DNA of 64,000 nt, taken from positions 1 to 64,000 of the forward strand of contig NZ_RPOC01000006.1 in assembly GCF_003946915.1 (NCBI RefSeq), written 5' to 3'. The stretch is from Flavobacterium ustbae (GTDB lineage: Bacteria; Bacteroidota; Bacteroidia; Flavobacteriales; Flavobacteriaceae). The translations under genes and the position numbers were made by a program. Below the pieces are notes generated by a model. It made no database searches. It saw nothing but the letters and a program-made list of their open reading frames with translations, and was not told the DNA's origin. Positions 29,301 to 38,534 of the stretch are shown in pieces (positions within the stretch are counted from its first letter, which is position 1; every line of letters begins with the position of its first letter).

Positions 29301-32300
29301 CTATTTATTAATTGAAGAATTCGTTTTTGACTCTTCCGACTTAATCGCGCTCAATTCTTTTTGCGCCTCTTCAACAACATCTGGATAATCTGTAAAGTTG
29401 TTGATTACGTTATCCAAAATATAAGTCGCCTGATAACTGTCTTTTAATCCGTAGAAATTTTTCGCCATTAAGACCAAACCTTTTGCTCCGTAATATTTGT
29501 AAGCAGAATAGCTTTTTGCCAGTTTTTGAACCGCAGTATTCGAAGCTTCAAATTTCCCTTCTTTTGTTTTAAAATAAGCATCGTAGTATAAAGCTTCTGC
29601 AGCCAATTCTCCTTTAGATGTTGTAGCTAGTTTTGCATAAGCCGTCTTTGCTTTATCTTCATTTCCTGTTTGCATTGCTGCACGCGCCACGATAATTTGC
29701 GCATCTGCTTTTACGCCTGCATCAGATTTCGGGTTTTCCAACACTTTATCTGCTGCTAAAACCGAATTGTCATAATCTTTTTTGTCATAATAACATTTCA
29801 TCAAATTAGCTTGCGCGAAAGTTTTGTTTTGAGGATAATCGGCTTCTTTTTCTAGACGAACTAAAACCGGAATCGCTTTGTCGCAATCTTTTGCTTTTAG
29901 ATAAATCTGAGCCAATCTGTTTAAAGCTTGCTCCGTAAATTCGTTTCTAGGCTGATCGATTACAAACTGATAATTTGCTATAGATTTTGTTTCAGAACCT
30001 TCTGCAAAAGTCAATTGCGCTAAATAGAAATTAGCTTCCAGCGCATGCATCCCGTTCGGGAACTTAGCGATATATCCAGCAAAACCAGGAATAGCATTTT
30101 TAGAATTGTTCTGACTGTATTGTTTAAAAGCTGCATCGTAAGTATCATTATCCAATTCCGCATCTGTAACCTCAACAAAGTCTAAAGTTCGAACCCAAGT
30201 TGCATATTCATCCACTTTTCCAGAATCAACATAAATTAATCTTGCTGTCGAAACTGCTTCTAAAGCTTCTGGCGTTTTTGGAAACTCTGCTGCCACTTTT
30301 TTAAACTTAGTTAAAGCCTGAGTATCGCGATCAGAATTGTAATAAATCAAACCTTGTTTTAAGATTGCTTTTGAAGTGAAAGATCCGTTGCTATATTCAG
30401 AAATCAGCTGATCGTAAGTTTTAATTGCCTGATCGTTTTTCTTTTCTGCTACATACGTATTTCCAAGTTCAAACAAAGCATCATCACGATACGATGATTT
30501 TTTGTACATCTGAAGAAAATTAGTCAACTCATCAATTTTCTTCGTATTATTTGACATGAATCCGTAAGAAAGTGCTTTTTGAAATTGCGCATAGTCGGCA
30601 TCTACGCCTTTTGCTGCAATTGCTTTTGCGTAGGCTTCGTTAGCAGCACTATATTTAGACGCTACAAAACGGCAATCTCCTAAACGCAAATAAGAATCGT
30701 TTAAGCGGCTTTTATCTAAAGGCGATTGATCAATCTGAGCTTGAAAAGAATTTGCTGCCTGATCGTATTCTTTTAGTTTGAAATATGTATAACCAATGTT
30801 ATAGTTGATATTTTTATATTCGTCAGTTGACTTTGCTGCAGCCATTCCGGCAAATTGTTTGTACGTCAATAATGCATTTTGCATATCATCGTTCAAATAT
30901 TCTGTTTCTGCTTTCCAGAAAGTCGCACGAGCTGTAAACTCAGGTGTTTTCTGTTCGCTGATCGCACTTTTGAACAATTTACCAGCTTCCTGATAATTAT
31001 TTTCATTGTATAATTCTAAACCTCTATAAAAAAGCACTTTTTGGTATGCTGCCTTATTTTCTGCACTTCTATTTTTCTCTAATAAAGCTAAAGCTTCTTT
31101 GTAGTTTTTAGAAGAAATATAAGAATCAACCAATAGTTTTTCTACTTCTGCTCGGCTTGAATTGTTTGGATATTTTTTAAGGAAATCTAATAAAATTCCA
31201 GGAACAGCTTGATACGCGTTTCCGATATCGTAACTTAGTTTAGCATAATTTAAAGCTGCATCTTCTTGAATCTGTGCATTAAAATCCATTTCAGAAGCAT
31301 TTTTAAATGCGTTTAAAGCTTCTTGCTTTTTACCTGTATTTAAATAACTTAAACCTAAATGATAATAAGCGTTTTGCGCCACAAAATCTCTTCCTTCAAT
31401 AATTTTGTTAAATTGAGAAATCGCTTTTTCATATTCTTTCTGTTCGTAATACGCATAACCTAACTGATAAAAATCGGTATTGTTCCATTTTCCTTTTTTA
31501 CCCGCATATTGCTCCAAATACGGAATTGCTTTTCCGTATTGTTTCAAATTAAAATAACTTTCACCAATAATTTTATTCAGTTCCGATTTTTCAATTTCAT
31601 TAGATTTTCCCATTGCCTTATGACCTAAATCAATTGCTTTTTGAAAATTTCCTAATTTGAAATTCATATCTGCCTGATAATACGAAAGCTTTTCTTTGTA
31701 TTTTTCTTCGCCAGAAACTTCATCAAAATATTTGGTTGCTTCTTTGTAATCGTCGCCTTCATACGCCATAAATCCTAAGTAATATTTGGCTTGAGAGCCA
31801 TATTCTTTAGAATTTACCACTTTATTAAAATAATTGGTTGCTTCTTTTTTCTTTTTCGCACTAAAATAGCTGTAGCCTTTCATGAAGTTAAACTTATCTG
31901 CTTCAGCTTTACTCATATAACTTTCGTCCACTTTATCAAACCACATTAATGCTTTCGGATAATTTCCTTGTTCGAAAAAATATTGCGCCGCTTCTATATA
32001 AGCCTGATTTTGTTTCGTACTGGTCGGATAATCATTTACAAATTGTTCCATCAAAGCATCGGCATTTGCTTTGTTGGTTCTAATAGCAGAATTGGCAATA
32101 TAATAAGCACAGTCAGACTGTACTTCTTCATTTGTAGTGTTGTTTTTTACTTTTTCAAAAATCAATTGTGCCGAAGCATATTGTTTATCATTATATAAAG
32201 CCAGTGCTTTGTCAAAATCCTTTAATTCGTAAGTATAAATAGCCGATTTCTGTGCCGAAGCTATAGTCGAAGCAAGGAAAATTTGGAATATAAAGAACCT

Positions 32301-32315
32301 GGAAAGTTTACGCAT
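29301..32315 (-). CDS. Large tetratricopeptide-repeat protein
   Basis: A 1004-residue protein with a signal peptide (ends ASTIASAQK) and TPR-like helical pairs along almost its whole length. Clear 34-residue units occur, for example YQLGYAYYEQKEYEKAI, YYHLGLSYLNTGKKQEAL and NYNIGYTYFKLKEYDQAA. The C-terminal 20 residues are charged and Ser/Asn-rich. It probably lies in the periplasm as a scaffold binding one or more partners. The plug-less barrel encoded two genes downstream is a candidate partner, by position only. A minus-strand TACATTTG box lies 20 bp before the ATG. Confidence 0.9.
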   Translation of the reverse strand: MRKLSRFFIFQIFLASTIASAQKSAIYTYELKDFDKALALYNDKQYASAQLIFEKVKNNTTNEEVQSDCAYYIANSAIRTNKANADALMEQFVNDYPTSTKQNQAYIEAAQYFFEQGNYPKALMWFDKVDESYMSKAEADKFNFMKGYSYFSAKKKKEATNYFNKVVNSKEYGSQAKYYLGFMAYEGDDYKEATKYFDEVSGEEKYKEKLSYYQADMNFKLGNFQKAIDLGHKAMGKSNEIEKSELNKIIGESYFNLKQYGKAIPYLEQYAGKKGKWNNTDFYQLGYAYYEQKEYEKAISQFNKIIEGRDFVAQNAYYHLGLSYLNTGKKQEALNAFKNASEMDFNAQIQEDAALNYAKLSYDIGNAYQAVPGILLDFLKKYPNNSSRAEVEKLLVDSYISSKNYKEALALLEKNRSAENKAAYQKVLFYRGLELYNENNYQEAGKLFKSAISEQKTPEFTARATFWKAETEYLNDDMQNALLTYKQFAGMAAAKSTDEYKNINYNIGYTYFKLKEYDQAANSFQAQIDQSPLDKSRLNDSYLRLGDCRFVASKYSAANEAYAKAIAAKGVDADYAQFQKALSYGFMSNNTKKIDELTNFLQMYKKSSYRDDALFELGNTYVAEKKNDQAIKTYDQLISEYSNGSFTSKAILKQGLIYYNSDRDTQALTKFKKVAAEFPKTPEALEAVSTARLIYVDSGKVDEYATWVRTLDFVEVTDAELDNDTYDAAFKQYSQNNSKNAIPGFAGYIAKFPNGMHALEANFYLAQLTFAEGSETKSIANYQFVIDQPRNEFTEQALNRLAQIYLKAKDCDKAIPVLVRLEKEADYPQNKTFAQANLMKCYYDKKDYDNSVLAADKVLENPKSDAGVKADAQIIVARAAMQTGNEDKAKTAYAKLATTSKGELAAEALYYDAYFKTKEGKFEASNTAVQKLAKSYSAYKYYGAKGLVLMAKNFYGLKDSYQATYILDNVINNFTDYPDVVEEAQKELSAIKSEESKTNSSINK

Positions 32316-32334
32316 TTTAATAATATTTAGTATT

Positions 32335-32342
32335 CAAATGTA
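32335..32342 (-). promoter_or_regulatory. Putative -7 box of TPR gene
   Basis: On the minus strand TACATTTG matches TAnnTTTG exactly, with the gene ATG 20 nt after it. The -33 region is not recognisable. Confidence 0.4.
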
Positions 32343-32469
32343 TCATTTTTATACGGTTTATAACGAAACGTTTCAAGCTTTTATTATCTCTAAAAAATTA
32401 AACTTCCGCATTTTTTTTAACAAATCAATCTCAAAATATTGGTTCTCAAAGCATCTAAAAATATTTTTA

Positions 32470-32554
32470 AACCATATAAGTCATATAAGTTACTAATTAG
32501 AGTGGCAAAACTTCACCTAGTTTAATTAAATGAACTTCTATGACTTATATGGTT
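32470..32554. repeat. 22-bp inverted repeat in divergent promoter region
   Basis: 32470-32491 (aaccatataagtcatataag...) and 32533-32554 are reverse complements with one mismatch, separated by 41 bp. They lie between the divergent TPR gene and ftsE. The rest of the 323-bp gap is AT-rich with no gene. The pair could be a regulatory site, a terminator-like element or a dispersed repeat. Confidence 0.65.
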
Positions 32555-32638
32555 TAGTTTTTTTTAAAGTTTTTAATAAAAATTTATTTTGAATCCAAGC
32601 GTTATCTTATTACTTTTACCATTCAAACCAATTTTATT

Positions 32639-33322
32639 ATGTCACAAACCGTACTATCTCTTAAAGAAGTCACTATATATCAAGAAGGAAGAAAAATTAT
32701 CTCTCACATTAACTTAGATGTTAACCATGGTGAGTTTATCTACATTATCGGGAAAACTGGTTCTGGAAAAAGTAGTTTCTTAAAAACTTTATATGCTGAT
32801 TTACCATTAGTTGAAGGTGAAGGACATATTGTTGAATTTGATTTGGCAACTTTAAAAGAAAGCGAAATTCCGTATTTAAGACGTAAAATCGGAATCGTGT
32901 TTCAAGACTTCAAACTCCTTCCAGACCGTTCTATAAAAGACAATATGCTTTTTGTTTTAAGAGCTACAGGATGGGTTGAAAAAGAAGCCATGCAACACAA
33001 AATTGACGAAGTTTTGGACAAAGTAGGTATGAAAGATTTTGTAAACAAAATGCCTCACCAGCTTTCTGGAGGAGAACAGCAGCGTGTTGCCATTGCAAGA
33101 GCCTTGCTTAACGATCCTGAATTTATCCTTGCCGACGAACCTACAGGAAACTTGGATCCACAGACAAGTTCTGAAGTTTTAGAGGTTTTAAAAGCTATTA
33201 ACGCCGCTGGAAAAACCATCATTATGGCAACGCACGATTATGCTTTATTGATGAAATTCCCTTCTAAAACTTTAAAATGCGAAGATGAAAGAATCTTCGA
33301 AGTGGTGCAAAGAAACGTGTAA
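32639..33322 (+). CDS. ftsE: Cell division ABC ATPase FtsE
   Basis: A 227-residue ABC ATPase. Walker A GKTGSGKS is at 38-45, the Q-loop in [12 protein letters not shown], signature [15 protein letters not shown] near 141-155, Walker [16 protein letters not shown] and the H-loop ATHDYAL. FtsE works with the membrane protein FtsX at the division septum, controlling peptidoglycan hydrolases. No ftsX is in this window, so the partner must be encoded elsewhere. The stop codon overlaps the next start (TAATG), joining ftsE to the first glycosyltransferase. LolD-type ATPases look similar, but the short length and local sequence favour FtsE. Confidence 0.9.
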   Translation: MSQTVLSLKEVTIYQEGRKIISHINLDVNHGEFIYIIGKTGSGKSSFLKTLYADLPLVEGEGHIVEFDLATLKESEIPYLRRKIGIVFQDFKLLPDRSIKDNMLFVLRATGWVEKEAMQHKIDEVLDKVGMKDFVNKMPHQLSGGEQQRVAIARALLNDPEFILADEPTGNLDPQTSSEVLEVLKAINAAGKTIIMATHDYALLMKFPSKTLKCEDERIFEVVQRNV

Positions 33323-34209
33323 TGCTTTCGATTTTAATTCCGGTTTATAATTATGACATTTTTACCCTTGTAGAAACACTTTACAATCAGGTTTCAAAAT
33401 GTAATATTCCTTTTGAAATTATTTGTTTAGACGATGCTTCTCAGGAGTTTTTAATTGAAAACCAAAGAATTAATCAATTCGAAAATACTTCATATTCTAT
33501 TTTAGAAAAAAATATTGGACGAAGTGCCATTCGGAATTTATTAGCCGAAAAAGCAAATTATGAAAATCTGCTTCTTTTAGATGCTGATGTAATTCCTGTT
33601 CACGATAATTTTATTTCTAAATATATTGCAGCAATAAAAGAGGACAAAAAATTGGTCTTTGGAGGACAAATATACAAAGATGACAAACCAGCAAAAGAAT
33701 TACTTTTACGCTGGATTTATGGCAGAAAAAGAGAATCTTTAAACCTATCTGAACGCAGTAAAAATCAATCTGAATTTGCTTTGCTTTCTAATTTATTAAT
33801 TAAAAAAGAAACTTTGATTCGTTTTCCTCTTGATCAGACACTGACTAAATACGGATACGAAGATTTACTTTTTTTTACAGTTTTAAAATCAAACGGCATT
33901 ACAATTTCTCCTATTGAAAACCCCGTTATTCATTTGAATTTTGAAACATCAGCCTCCTTTTTAAGCAAAACAAAAATGGCACTAGAAAATTTAGCTTTTT
34001 TAAATGCTAACCTTAAAATTTCAGGAGAACAAAGTAAAGTTATTGCGGCGTTTGAGCTTTTAAAAAGACTAAAACTAGTTTCTTTGTTTTACTTTATTTT
34101 TAAAAAATCAGAACAAAAAATTGAGCGAAATTTACTTTCAGAAAAACCGTCTCTTTTTCTATTTGACATTTATAAATTAGGTTATTACTGTTTTTTAAAA
34201 ACAAAATAA
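33322..34209 (+). CDS. Family 2 glycosyltransferase
   Basis: A 295-residue GT-A fold enzyme. It starts [12 protein letters not shown], has the nucleotide-sugar Asp in EIICLDDASQE, RSAIRNLLAEKA and the metal-binding LLLLDADVIP (D-x-D, near residues 91-96), then a longer acceptor-side region ending in basic helices. It would add a sugar to a polysaccharide or lipid acceptor at the inner membrane; donor and acceptor cannot be read. Its ATG overlaps the ftsE stop codon (TAATG) and the next glycosyltransferase starts immediately after its stop, so the three are likely co-transcribed. Confidence 0.92.
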   Translation: MLSILIPVYNYDIFTLVETLYNQVSKCNIPFEIICLDDASQEFLIENQRINQFENTSYSILEKNIGRSAIRNLLAEKANYENLLLLDADVIPVHDNFISKYIAAIKEDKKLVFGGQIYKDDKPAKELLLRWIYGRKRESLNLSERSKNQSEFALLSNLLIKKETLIRFPLDQTLTKYGYEDLLFFTVLKSNGITISPIENPVIHLNFETSASFLSKTKMALENLAFLNANLKISGEQSKVIAAFELLKRLKLVSLFYFIFKKSEQKIERNLLSEKPSLFLFDIYKLGYYCFLKTK

Positions 34210-35139
34210 ATGGCTTTTTTTTCTATCATAATTCCACTTTACAACAAAGAGAATTTTATCGAAAACACGATGAAAAGTGTTTTAGGTCAGACTTTTCAGG
34301 ACTTTGAAATTATTGTAGTAAATGACGGATCTACAGATAAAAGTGAAGAAAAATTACTGCTTTTTAAAGATTCGAGAATTCATTATTTCAACAAAAAAAA
34401 TGAAGGTGCTTCTACAGCAAGAAATTTCGGAATTGAAAAAGCAACTTCTAATTATATTACTTTTATCGATGCAGATGATTTTTGGTATCCTACTTTTTTA
34501 GAAACCATGTTTGATTTGATTTCGAAAGTTCCTAATCAAAAAGTTTTTTCGACGGCGATTGAAGTAGACACTTCTAAAAAAATTATTTCTTCGGCCTACT
34601 CTATTTCAAAAACAAATAACGATTTTGAAATTGTAAATTACTTTAAAGCAAGTGTAAAAGAAAGTGTTCTTTGGACTTCTTGCGCTGTTTTTCACAAATC
34701 TGTTTTTGAAGAAATTGGGAACTTTGACACCCAAATTAAAAATGGAGAAGACACAGATTTATGGATAAGAATTGGACTAGTTTACCTTGTTGTTTTTTCT
34801 TGGAAAATTTTAGCGCGTTATGTTTATGATGCCAAAAGCCTTTCTAAAAACCGTAATTTCATAAAACAAAAAATGGATTTTACGAAATTTGAAATGCAAG
34901 AAAAAACAAATTCAGATTTAAAAAAGTTTCTAGATTTAAATCGTTTCTCGCTTGCTATAAAAAGTAAAATAGTTGGCGAAAAAGCACTTTTTCAACATTA
35001 TTACAATGCAATTGATCTAGAGAATTTAGGTTGGAAAAAAAGAAATTTATTACGTCTTCCCGTATTTGTTCTGACTTTTCTAATTTCCTTTAAAACTTTT
35101 TTAGCCAATATCGGAATTGGTTCCTCTGTCTTTAAATAG
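34210..35139 (+). CDS. Family 2 glycosyltransferase
   Basis: A 309-residue GT-A enzyme beginning FFSIIIPLYNKENFIENTM. Canonical elements are EIIVVNDGSTDKSEE, GASTARNFGIEKA and FIDADDFWYP (D-x-D near residue 88), followed by NGEDTDLWIRIGL, the usual catalytic ED-x-D loop. It probably transfers a sugar during surface glycan assembly. It starts at the base after the preceding stop codon. Its last 39 bases overlap tail-to-tail with the ketoisomerase gene on the other strand. Confidence 0.93.
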   Translation: MAFFSIIIPLYNKENFIENTMKSVLGQTFQDFEIIVVNDGSTDKSEEKLLLFKDSRIHYFNKKNEGASTARNFGIEKATSNYITFIDADDFWYPTFLETMFDLISKVPNQKVFSTAIEVDTSKKIISSAYSISKTNNDFEIVNYFKASVKESVLWTSCAVFHKSVFEEIGNFDTQIKNGEDTDLWIRIGLVYLVVFSWKILARYVYDAKSLSKNRNFIKQKMDFTKFEMQEKTNSDLKKFLDLNRFSLAIKSKIVGEKALFQHYYNAIDLENLGWKKRNLLRLPVFVLTFLISFKTFLANIGIGSSVFK

Positions 35140-35529
35140 CCTGAATTTTTTATACTCTCGAATGTAGTCTTCTTCACTAAATTCGCCAGAAGACAAAACC
35201 AAACAAACACTTCCCGAAGAGAAATTTTTAAGTTCCCGCCAAATTCCAGAAACAATTAGCAAACCTACATTTGGCTTATTTAGCGTTACGGTTTTTATAT
35301 TTTTTCCGTCTTTTAAAATCACGTCAAAACTGCCGCTTAAAGCAATTAAAAATTCCTGCTGTTCAATATGTGCATGGCCTCCTCTTTTGCTTCCGCTTGG
35401 TACATCGTACAAATAATAGACTCTTTTTGAAACAAATGGAATTATCTCACCTTCAATAACAGAAAGATTTCCTCTTCGATCTTGAATTTTAGGAACTTCA
35501 ATTAGCAGAACATCTGAAATACTGTTCAT
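35101..35529 (-). CDS. FdtA/WxcM-like sugar 3,4-ketoisomerase
   Basis: About 142 residues from the ATG at 35529, which overlaps the upstream stop codon (TAATG). An ATG at 35556 inside the upstream gene is the alternative. It is a cupin: PKIQDRRGNLSVIE near the start, YYLYDVPSGSKRGGHAH with the catalytic/metal-region His pair near 51-53, and a hydrophobic barrel strand LIALSGSFDVIL. FdtA converts dTDP-4-keto-6-deoxyglucose to the 3-keto isomer for dTDP-Fuc3NAc or Qui3NAc synthesis. The FdtB-like aminotransferase 4.5 kb away supports that pathway; rmlAB are not in the window. Confidence 0.85.
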   Translation of the reverse strand: MNSISDVLLIEVPKIQDRRGNLSVIEGEIIPFVSKRVYYLYDVPSGSKRGGHAHIEQQEFLIALSGSFDVILKDGKNIKTVTLNKPNVGLLIVSGIWRELKNFSSGSVCLVLSSGEFSEEDYIREYKKFRLFKDRGTNSDIG

Positions 35530-36611
35530 TATTGATGATTTAGGAGATTTTTCCATTGTTCTGAAATATTTTTTAAAGACAAATGTTTTACGCTTTCAGC
35601 AGCATTCTTTTTGCAAAAATTATACAATTCATTGTCATCCGCAAATCGATTCATGGCTTCGGCAAAAGCTGTCGGATTGTAATTTTCGACCAATAAACCA
35701 TTAAATTCATTTTGAATAACTTCTCGTGGTCCAGAATTGCAATCTACAGCAACAACTGGCGTTCCTAAAGCTAACGATTCTACAATTGACATTGGAAAAC
35801 CTTCATAATTACTGGTCAAAACTGTAAATTTTGCCGCTCTAACTTCATCAAAAGGATTTTCTTTAAATGGAAAAATCTTTACGAAATCACTTAAATTTAA
35901 ATCCTTAGTCTTTTCTTGAATAAAAACTAAATCCTTTCCCGTTCCCATTAAATGAAGCAGATATCCTTTTTCATATATTTTAGATTCTGAAAAAGCTTCT
36001 AACATCAGGCTGAAATTTTTTGCTTTTTCATCTAGTCTTCCAAAAAACAAAATTACTTTTTTGGTTTCCAAAACTTCTTTTTCTAATTCTCCTTCGGAAA
36101 TAAAAAAAGGATTATAAATCGTAACCGTATTTTTGAGTTCGTATAATCGATTTACTTTTTCTTCAATAGTTTTAGAAACACAAATTAAAGCTTCGACATT
36201 CTTGTAAATCATTCTTGACCAAAACTTTGAAGATGGAAAATAAATCTGAAAATTATAGCTGTGAACAATGTAATTGATTTTTAAACCACGATAAATATAT
36301 CTAGTAATTAATTCGCGCAAAAAGACATTTCTTGCTCTGCCATCAATTACAATTTCGATATTATTTTGAACCAGATAGTTTCTCAGTAATTTACCTTTTT
36401 TTAGTTTTCCAAAAAAAGAAAAGGAACCTGAAGTTTCTTTTTCTAAATTAAATAAAGTTCCTGTATACGCATAATCTACACAATCATTGACAATAATAGA
36501 ATGAACTTCAAAACCAGAATCTTCCAACATAAAAGTCAGCAAACCTGCAAAACGTTCTGCTCCTCCTTCTCCTAATGAATGCGAAACAATAGCAACTTTC
36601 TTTTTACTCAT
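35529..36611 (-). CDS. Family 4 glycosyltransferase
   Basis: A 360-residue GT-B enzyme. The N-terminal acceptor half starts KKVAIVSHSLGEGGAERFA. The C-terminal donor half has ILFFGRLDEKAKNF, the E-x7-E type motif in SNYEGFPMSIVESLALGTPVVA (near 271-292) and DCNSGPREVI. It uses a nucleotide sugar with retention of configuration, probably for the same surface polysaccharide as its neighbours. It is the first gene of a minus-strand pair with the ketoisomerase and diverges from the next glycosyltransferase, with only 44 bp between the two start codons. Confidence 0.93.
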   Translation of the reverse strand: MSKKKVAIVSHSLGEGGAERFAGLLTFMLEDSGFEVHSIIVNDCVDYAYTGTLFNLEKETSGSFSFFGKLKKGKLLRNYLVQNNIEIVIDGRARNVFLRELITRYIYRGLKINYIVHSYNFQIYFPSSKFWSRMIYKNVEALICVSKTIEEKVNRLYELKNTVTIYNPFFISEGELEKEVLETKKVILFFGRLDEKAKNFSLMLEAFSESKIYEKGYLLHLMGTGKDLVFIQEKTKDLNLSDFVKIFPFKENPFDEVRAAKFTVLTSNYEGFPMSIVESLALGTPVVAVDCNSGPREVIQNEFNGLLVENYNPTAFAEAMNRFADDNELYNFCKKNAAESVKHLSLKNISEQWKNLLNHQ

Positions 36612-36655
36612 GTTTTAACCAAAAAAGTAAATATATTTGTCAAATATACACATTA

Positions 36656-37792
36656 ATGAAAGTTTTATTGGTAGGCGAATACAGCCATTTGCACAATTCT
36701 TTAAAAGATGGTTTACAGGCTTTAGGACATGAAGTTTTTATTATCGGTCAGAAGGACGGATTTAAAAATTTTCCTGTTGATTTTCCTATCCAAAAAAAAT
36801 GGGATTCGGGTTTACTGAAAAAAGTAAAAATTGCCGTTTATAAATTATCAAAATTTGATATTAGCTCATTTTTAACGTATCGCCAGTTTTTAAAATTCAA
36901 AAAACAATGCTCTGGCTTTGACGTAGTCCAGTTAATCAACGAAAATAGTTTTGAATGCCAGCCTTACTTCGAAAAAAAGATTATTTTACATCTTTTAAAA
37001 AACAACCTAAAACTTTATTTATTGAGTTGTGGATACGATTATCTGAATGTAAAATATTGTTTAGAAAATCCTGATTTTAAATCTGTTTTTCCGTTATATC
37101 TGAATCATAAAATCGATAAAAAGTCTTTCGGAAATGTTTTAAAATTTCAAGAAAAAGCGTTTTTCAAACTGCATCAATTTATTTATAAAAACACAAACGG
37201 CATAATTGCTTCAGATTTTGACTATCATCTTCCGCTACGAGGAAACGAGAAATATTTGGGTTTAATTCCGAATCCGATTAACATTGAAAAACTTCAATTT
37301 CAGCCTTTAAATATTACAGACAAAATTATCATTTTTCATGGCATCAATAATGATAATTATTTAAAAAAAGGAAACGATTATTTTGAAAAAGCGTTAGAAA
37401 TAATCGAACAAAAATATACTTCTAAAGTTGAAATAATTACAGTTAGAAGCGTTCCTTATGCCGAATACATTTATCTCTACAACAACTGCCATATTTTATT
37501 AGATATGATTTATGCTTACGATCAAGGCTATAATGCGCTCGAAGCAATGGCAAAAGGAAAAGTGGTTTTTACTGGTGCCGAAAATGAATTTACAGCACAT
37601 TATAATCTTTCTGAAAAAGTGTGCATAAACGCCATTCCAAACGTTGATTATCTGGTAAATGAGTTGTCTTTTTTAATTGAAAATCCAAACGAAATTACGG
37701 CAATAGGAAAACGCGCGAGGGTTTTTATTGAAGAACATCACAACTACATAAAAATTGCAGAAAAGTATATTCAGAAATGGGATGAAAACTAA
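36656..37792 (+). CDS. Glycosyltransferase of GT-B type
   Basis: A 378-residue cytoplasmic or membrane-associated protein starting MKVLLVGEYSHLHNSLKDGL. The C-terminal half contains IIFHGINNDNYLKKG, an IYLYNNCHILLDMIYAYDQGYNALEAMAKGK segment (the E of NALEAMAKG at about 309 is the usual donor-binding Glu) and IGKRARVFIEEHHNY. These are GT4-like features without the full family signature, so the family number is uncertain. It is the only plus-strand gene of this half of the cluster and converges with the acyltransferase gene. Confidence 0.82.
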   Translation: MKVLLVGEYSHLHNSLKDGLQALGHEVFIIGQKDGFKNFPVDFPIQKKWDSGLLKKVKIAVYKLSKFDISSFLTYRQFLKFKKQCSGFDVVQLINENSFECQPYFEKKIILHLLKNNLKLYLLSCGYDYLNVKYCLENPDFKSVFPLYLNHKIDKKSFGNVLKFQEKAFFKLHQFIYKNTNGIIASDFDYHLPLRGNEKYLGLIPNPINIEKLQFQPLNITDKIIIFHGINNDNYLKKGNDYFEKALEIIEQKYTSKVEIITVRSVPYAEYIYLYNNCHILLDMIYAYDQGYNALEAMAKGKVVFTGAENEFTAHYNLSEKVCINAIPNVDYLVNELSFLIENPNEITAIGKRARVFIEEHHNYIKIAEKYIQKWDEN

Positions 37793-37799
37793 ACGCCAA

Positions 37800-38534
37800 T
37801 TATATAATTAACCATTTCTCAAAATTTTCTAATTCTCCTTTCCAATCTCTAGAAATATTACTTTTAAGCAATTTAACAGGGATTCCGCCAATCAGAATAT
37901 TTTCTCCTAAAGAAGAATAATCTTTAGTACACAAACTATTTGAAGCAACTGTGCAATAGTTCGGCGTTACTGTACCTTTCATGATCGAAACCCTATTGCT
38001 AATAAAATTGTAATTTCCTATTTGTATCGGCTCAGTCATTTTAAAGATTTCTCCATTTTGAGTATCCATCATTGCATGAAAGTTCGTGTCTATTATCTGA
38101 CATTCAGAACCTAACCTGGCATAATTACCAAGACTTATTTTTTCTGTACAGATTATTTTTCCACTAGAGGCTATTGATGCCATATGTCCAAATTCACAAA
38201 ATGCACCTTCTTTTATGTAGACAAAATAGTCCTTTCCAAATTGTACGTTTCCGTTGAAAGACAATATGCCAGCTAGATTAATTTCGGCTATTCCTTTATG
38301 CACAGTGTTCATTTCATAAGGCTGTCCGAAGCCAATCATTGCTCTGCGAATTGGTGCGATAATCTGAATTTGACCTGATAAACAACTCAATTTAACGGGG
38401 CCATAAAAGAAAACAGGCAACACTTTAGCAGTCTTAAATGGAAATTTCTTAAAATTGAAATATAACGTTTTGATCCAGTTTACTGAATAATAAAACTTTA
38501 TCTGGCTATACAAAAACCTCATTTTCGCAATCAT
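37800..38534 (-). CDS. Left-handed beta-helix acyltransferase
   Basis: A 244-residue protein whose region from about 70 to 220 consists of hexapeptide-type repeats ([LIV]-G-x4), for example ISLGNYARLGSECQI, IQIGNYNFISNRVSI and NILIGGIPVKLL. The DTNFHAM segment has the His found at acyl-transfer sites of this fold. It would acetylate a sugar or sugar nucleotide using acetyl-CoA, and could do the FdtC-like N-acetylation of the aminosugar made by the FdtA/FdtB pair, but this is position-based inference. The start codon overlaps the flippase stop by four bases. Confidence 0.85.
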   Translation of the reverse strand: MIAKMRFLYSQIKFYYSVNWIKTLYFNFKKFPFKTAKVLPVFFYGPVKLSCLSGQIQIIAPIRRAMIGFGQPYEMNTVHKGIAEINLAGILSFNGNVQFGKDYFVYIKEGAFCEFGHMASIASSGKIICTEKISLGNYARLGSECQIIDTNFHAMMDTQNGEIFKMTEPIQIGNYNFISNRVSIMKGTVTPNYCTVASNSLCTKDYSSLGENILIGGIPVKLLKSNISRDWKGELENFEKWLII

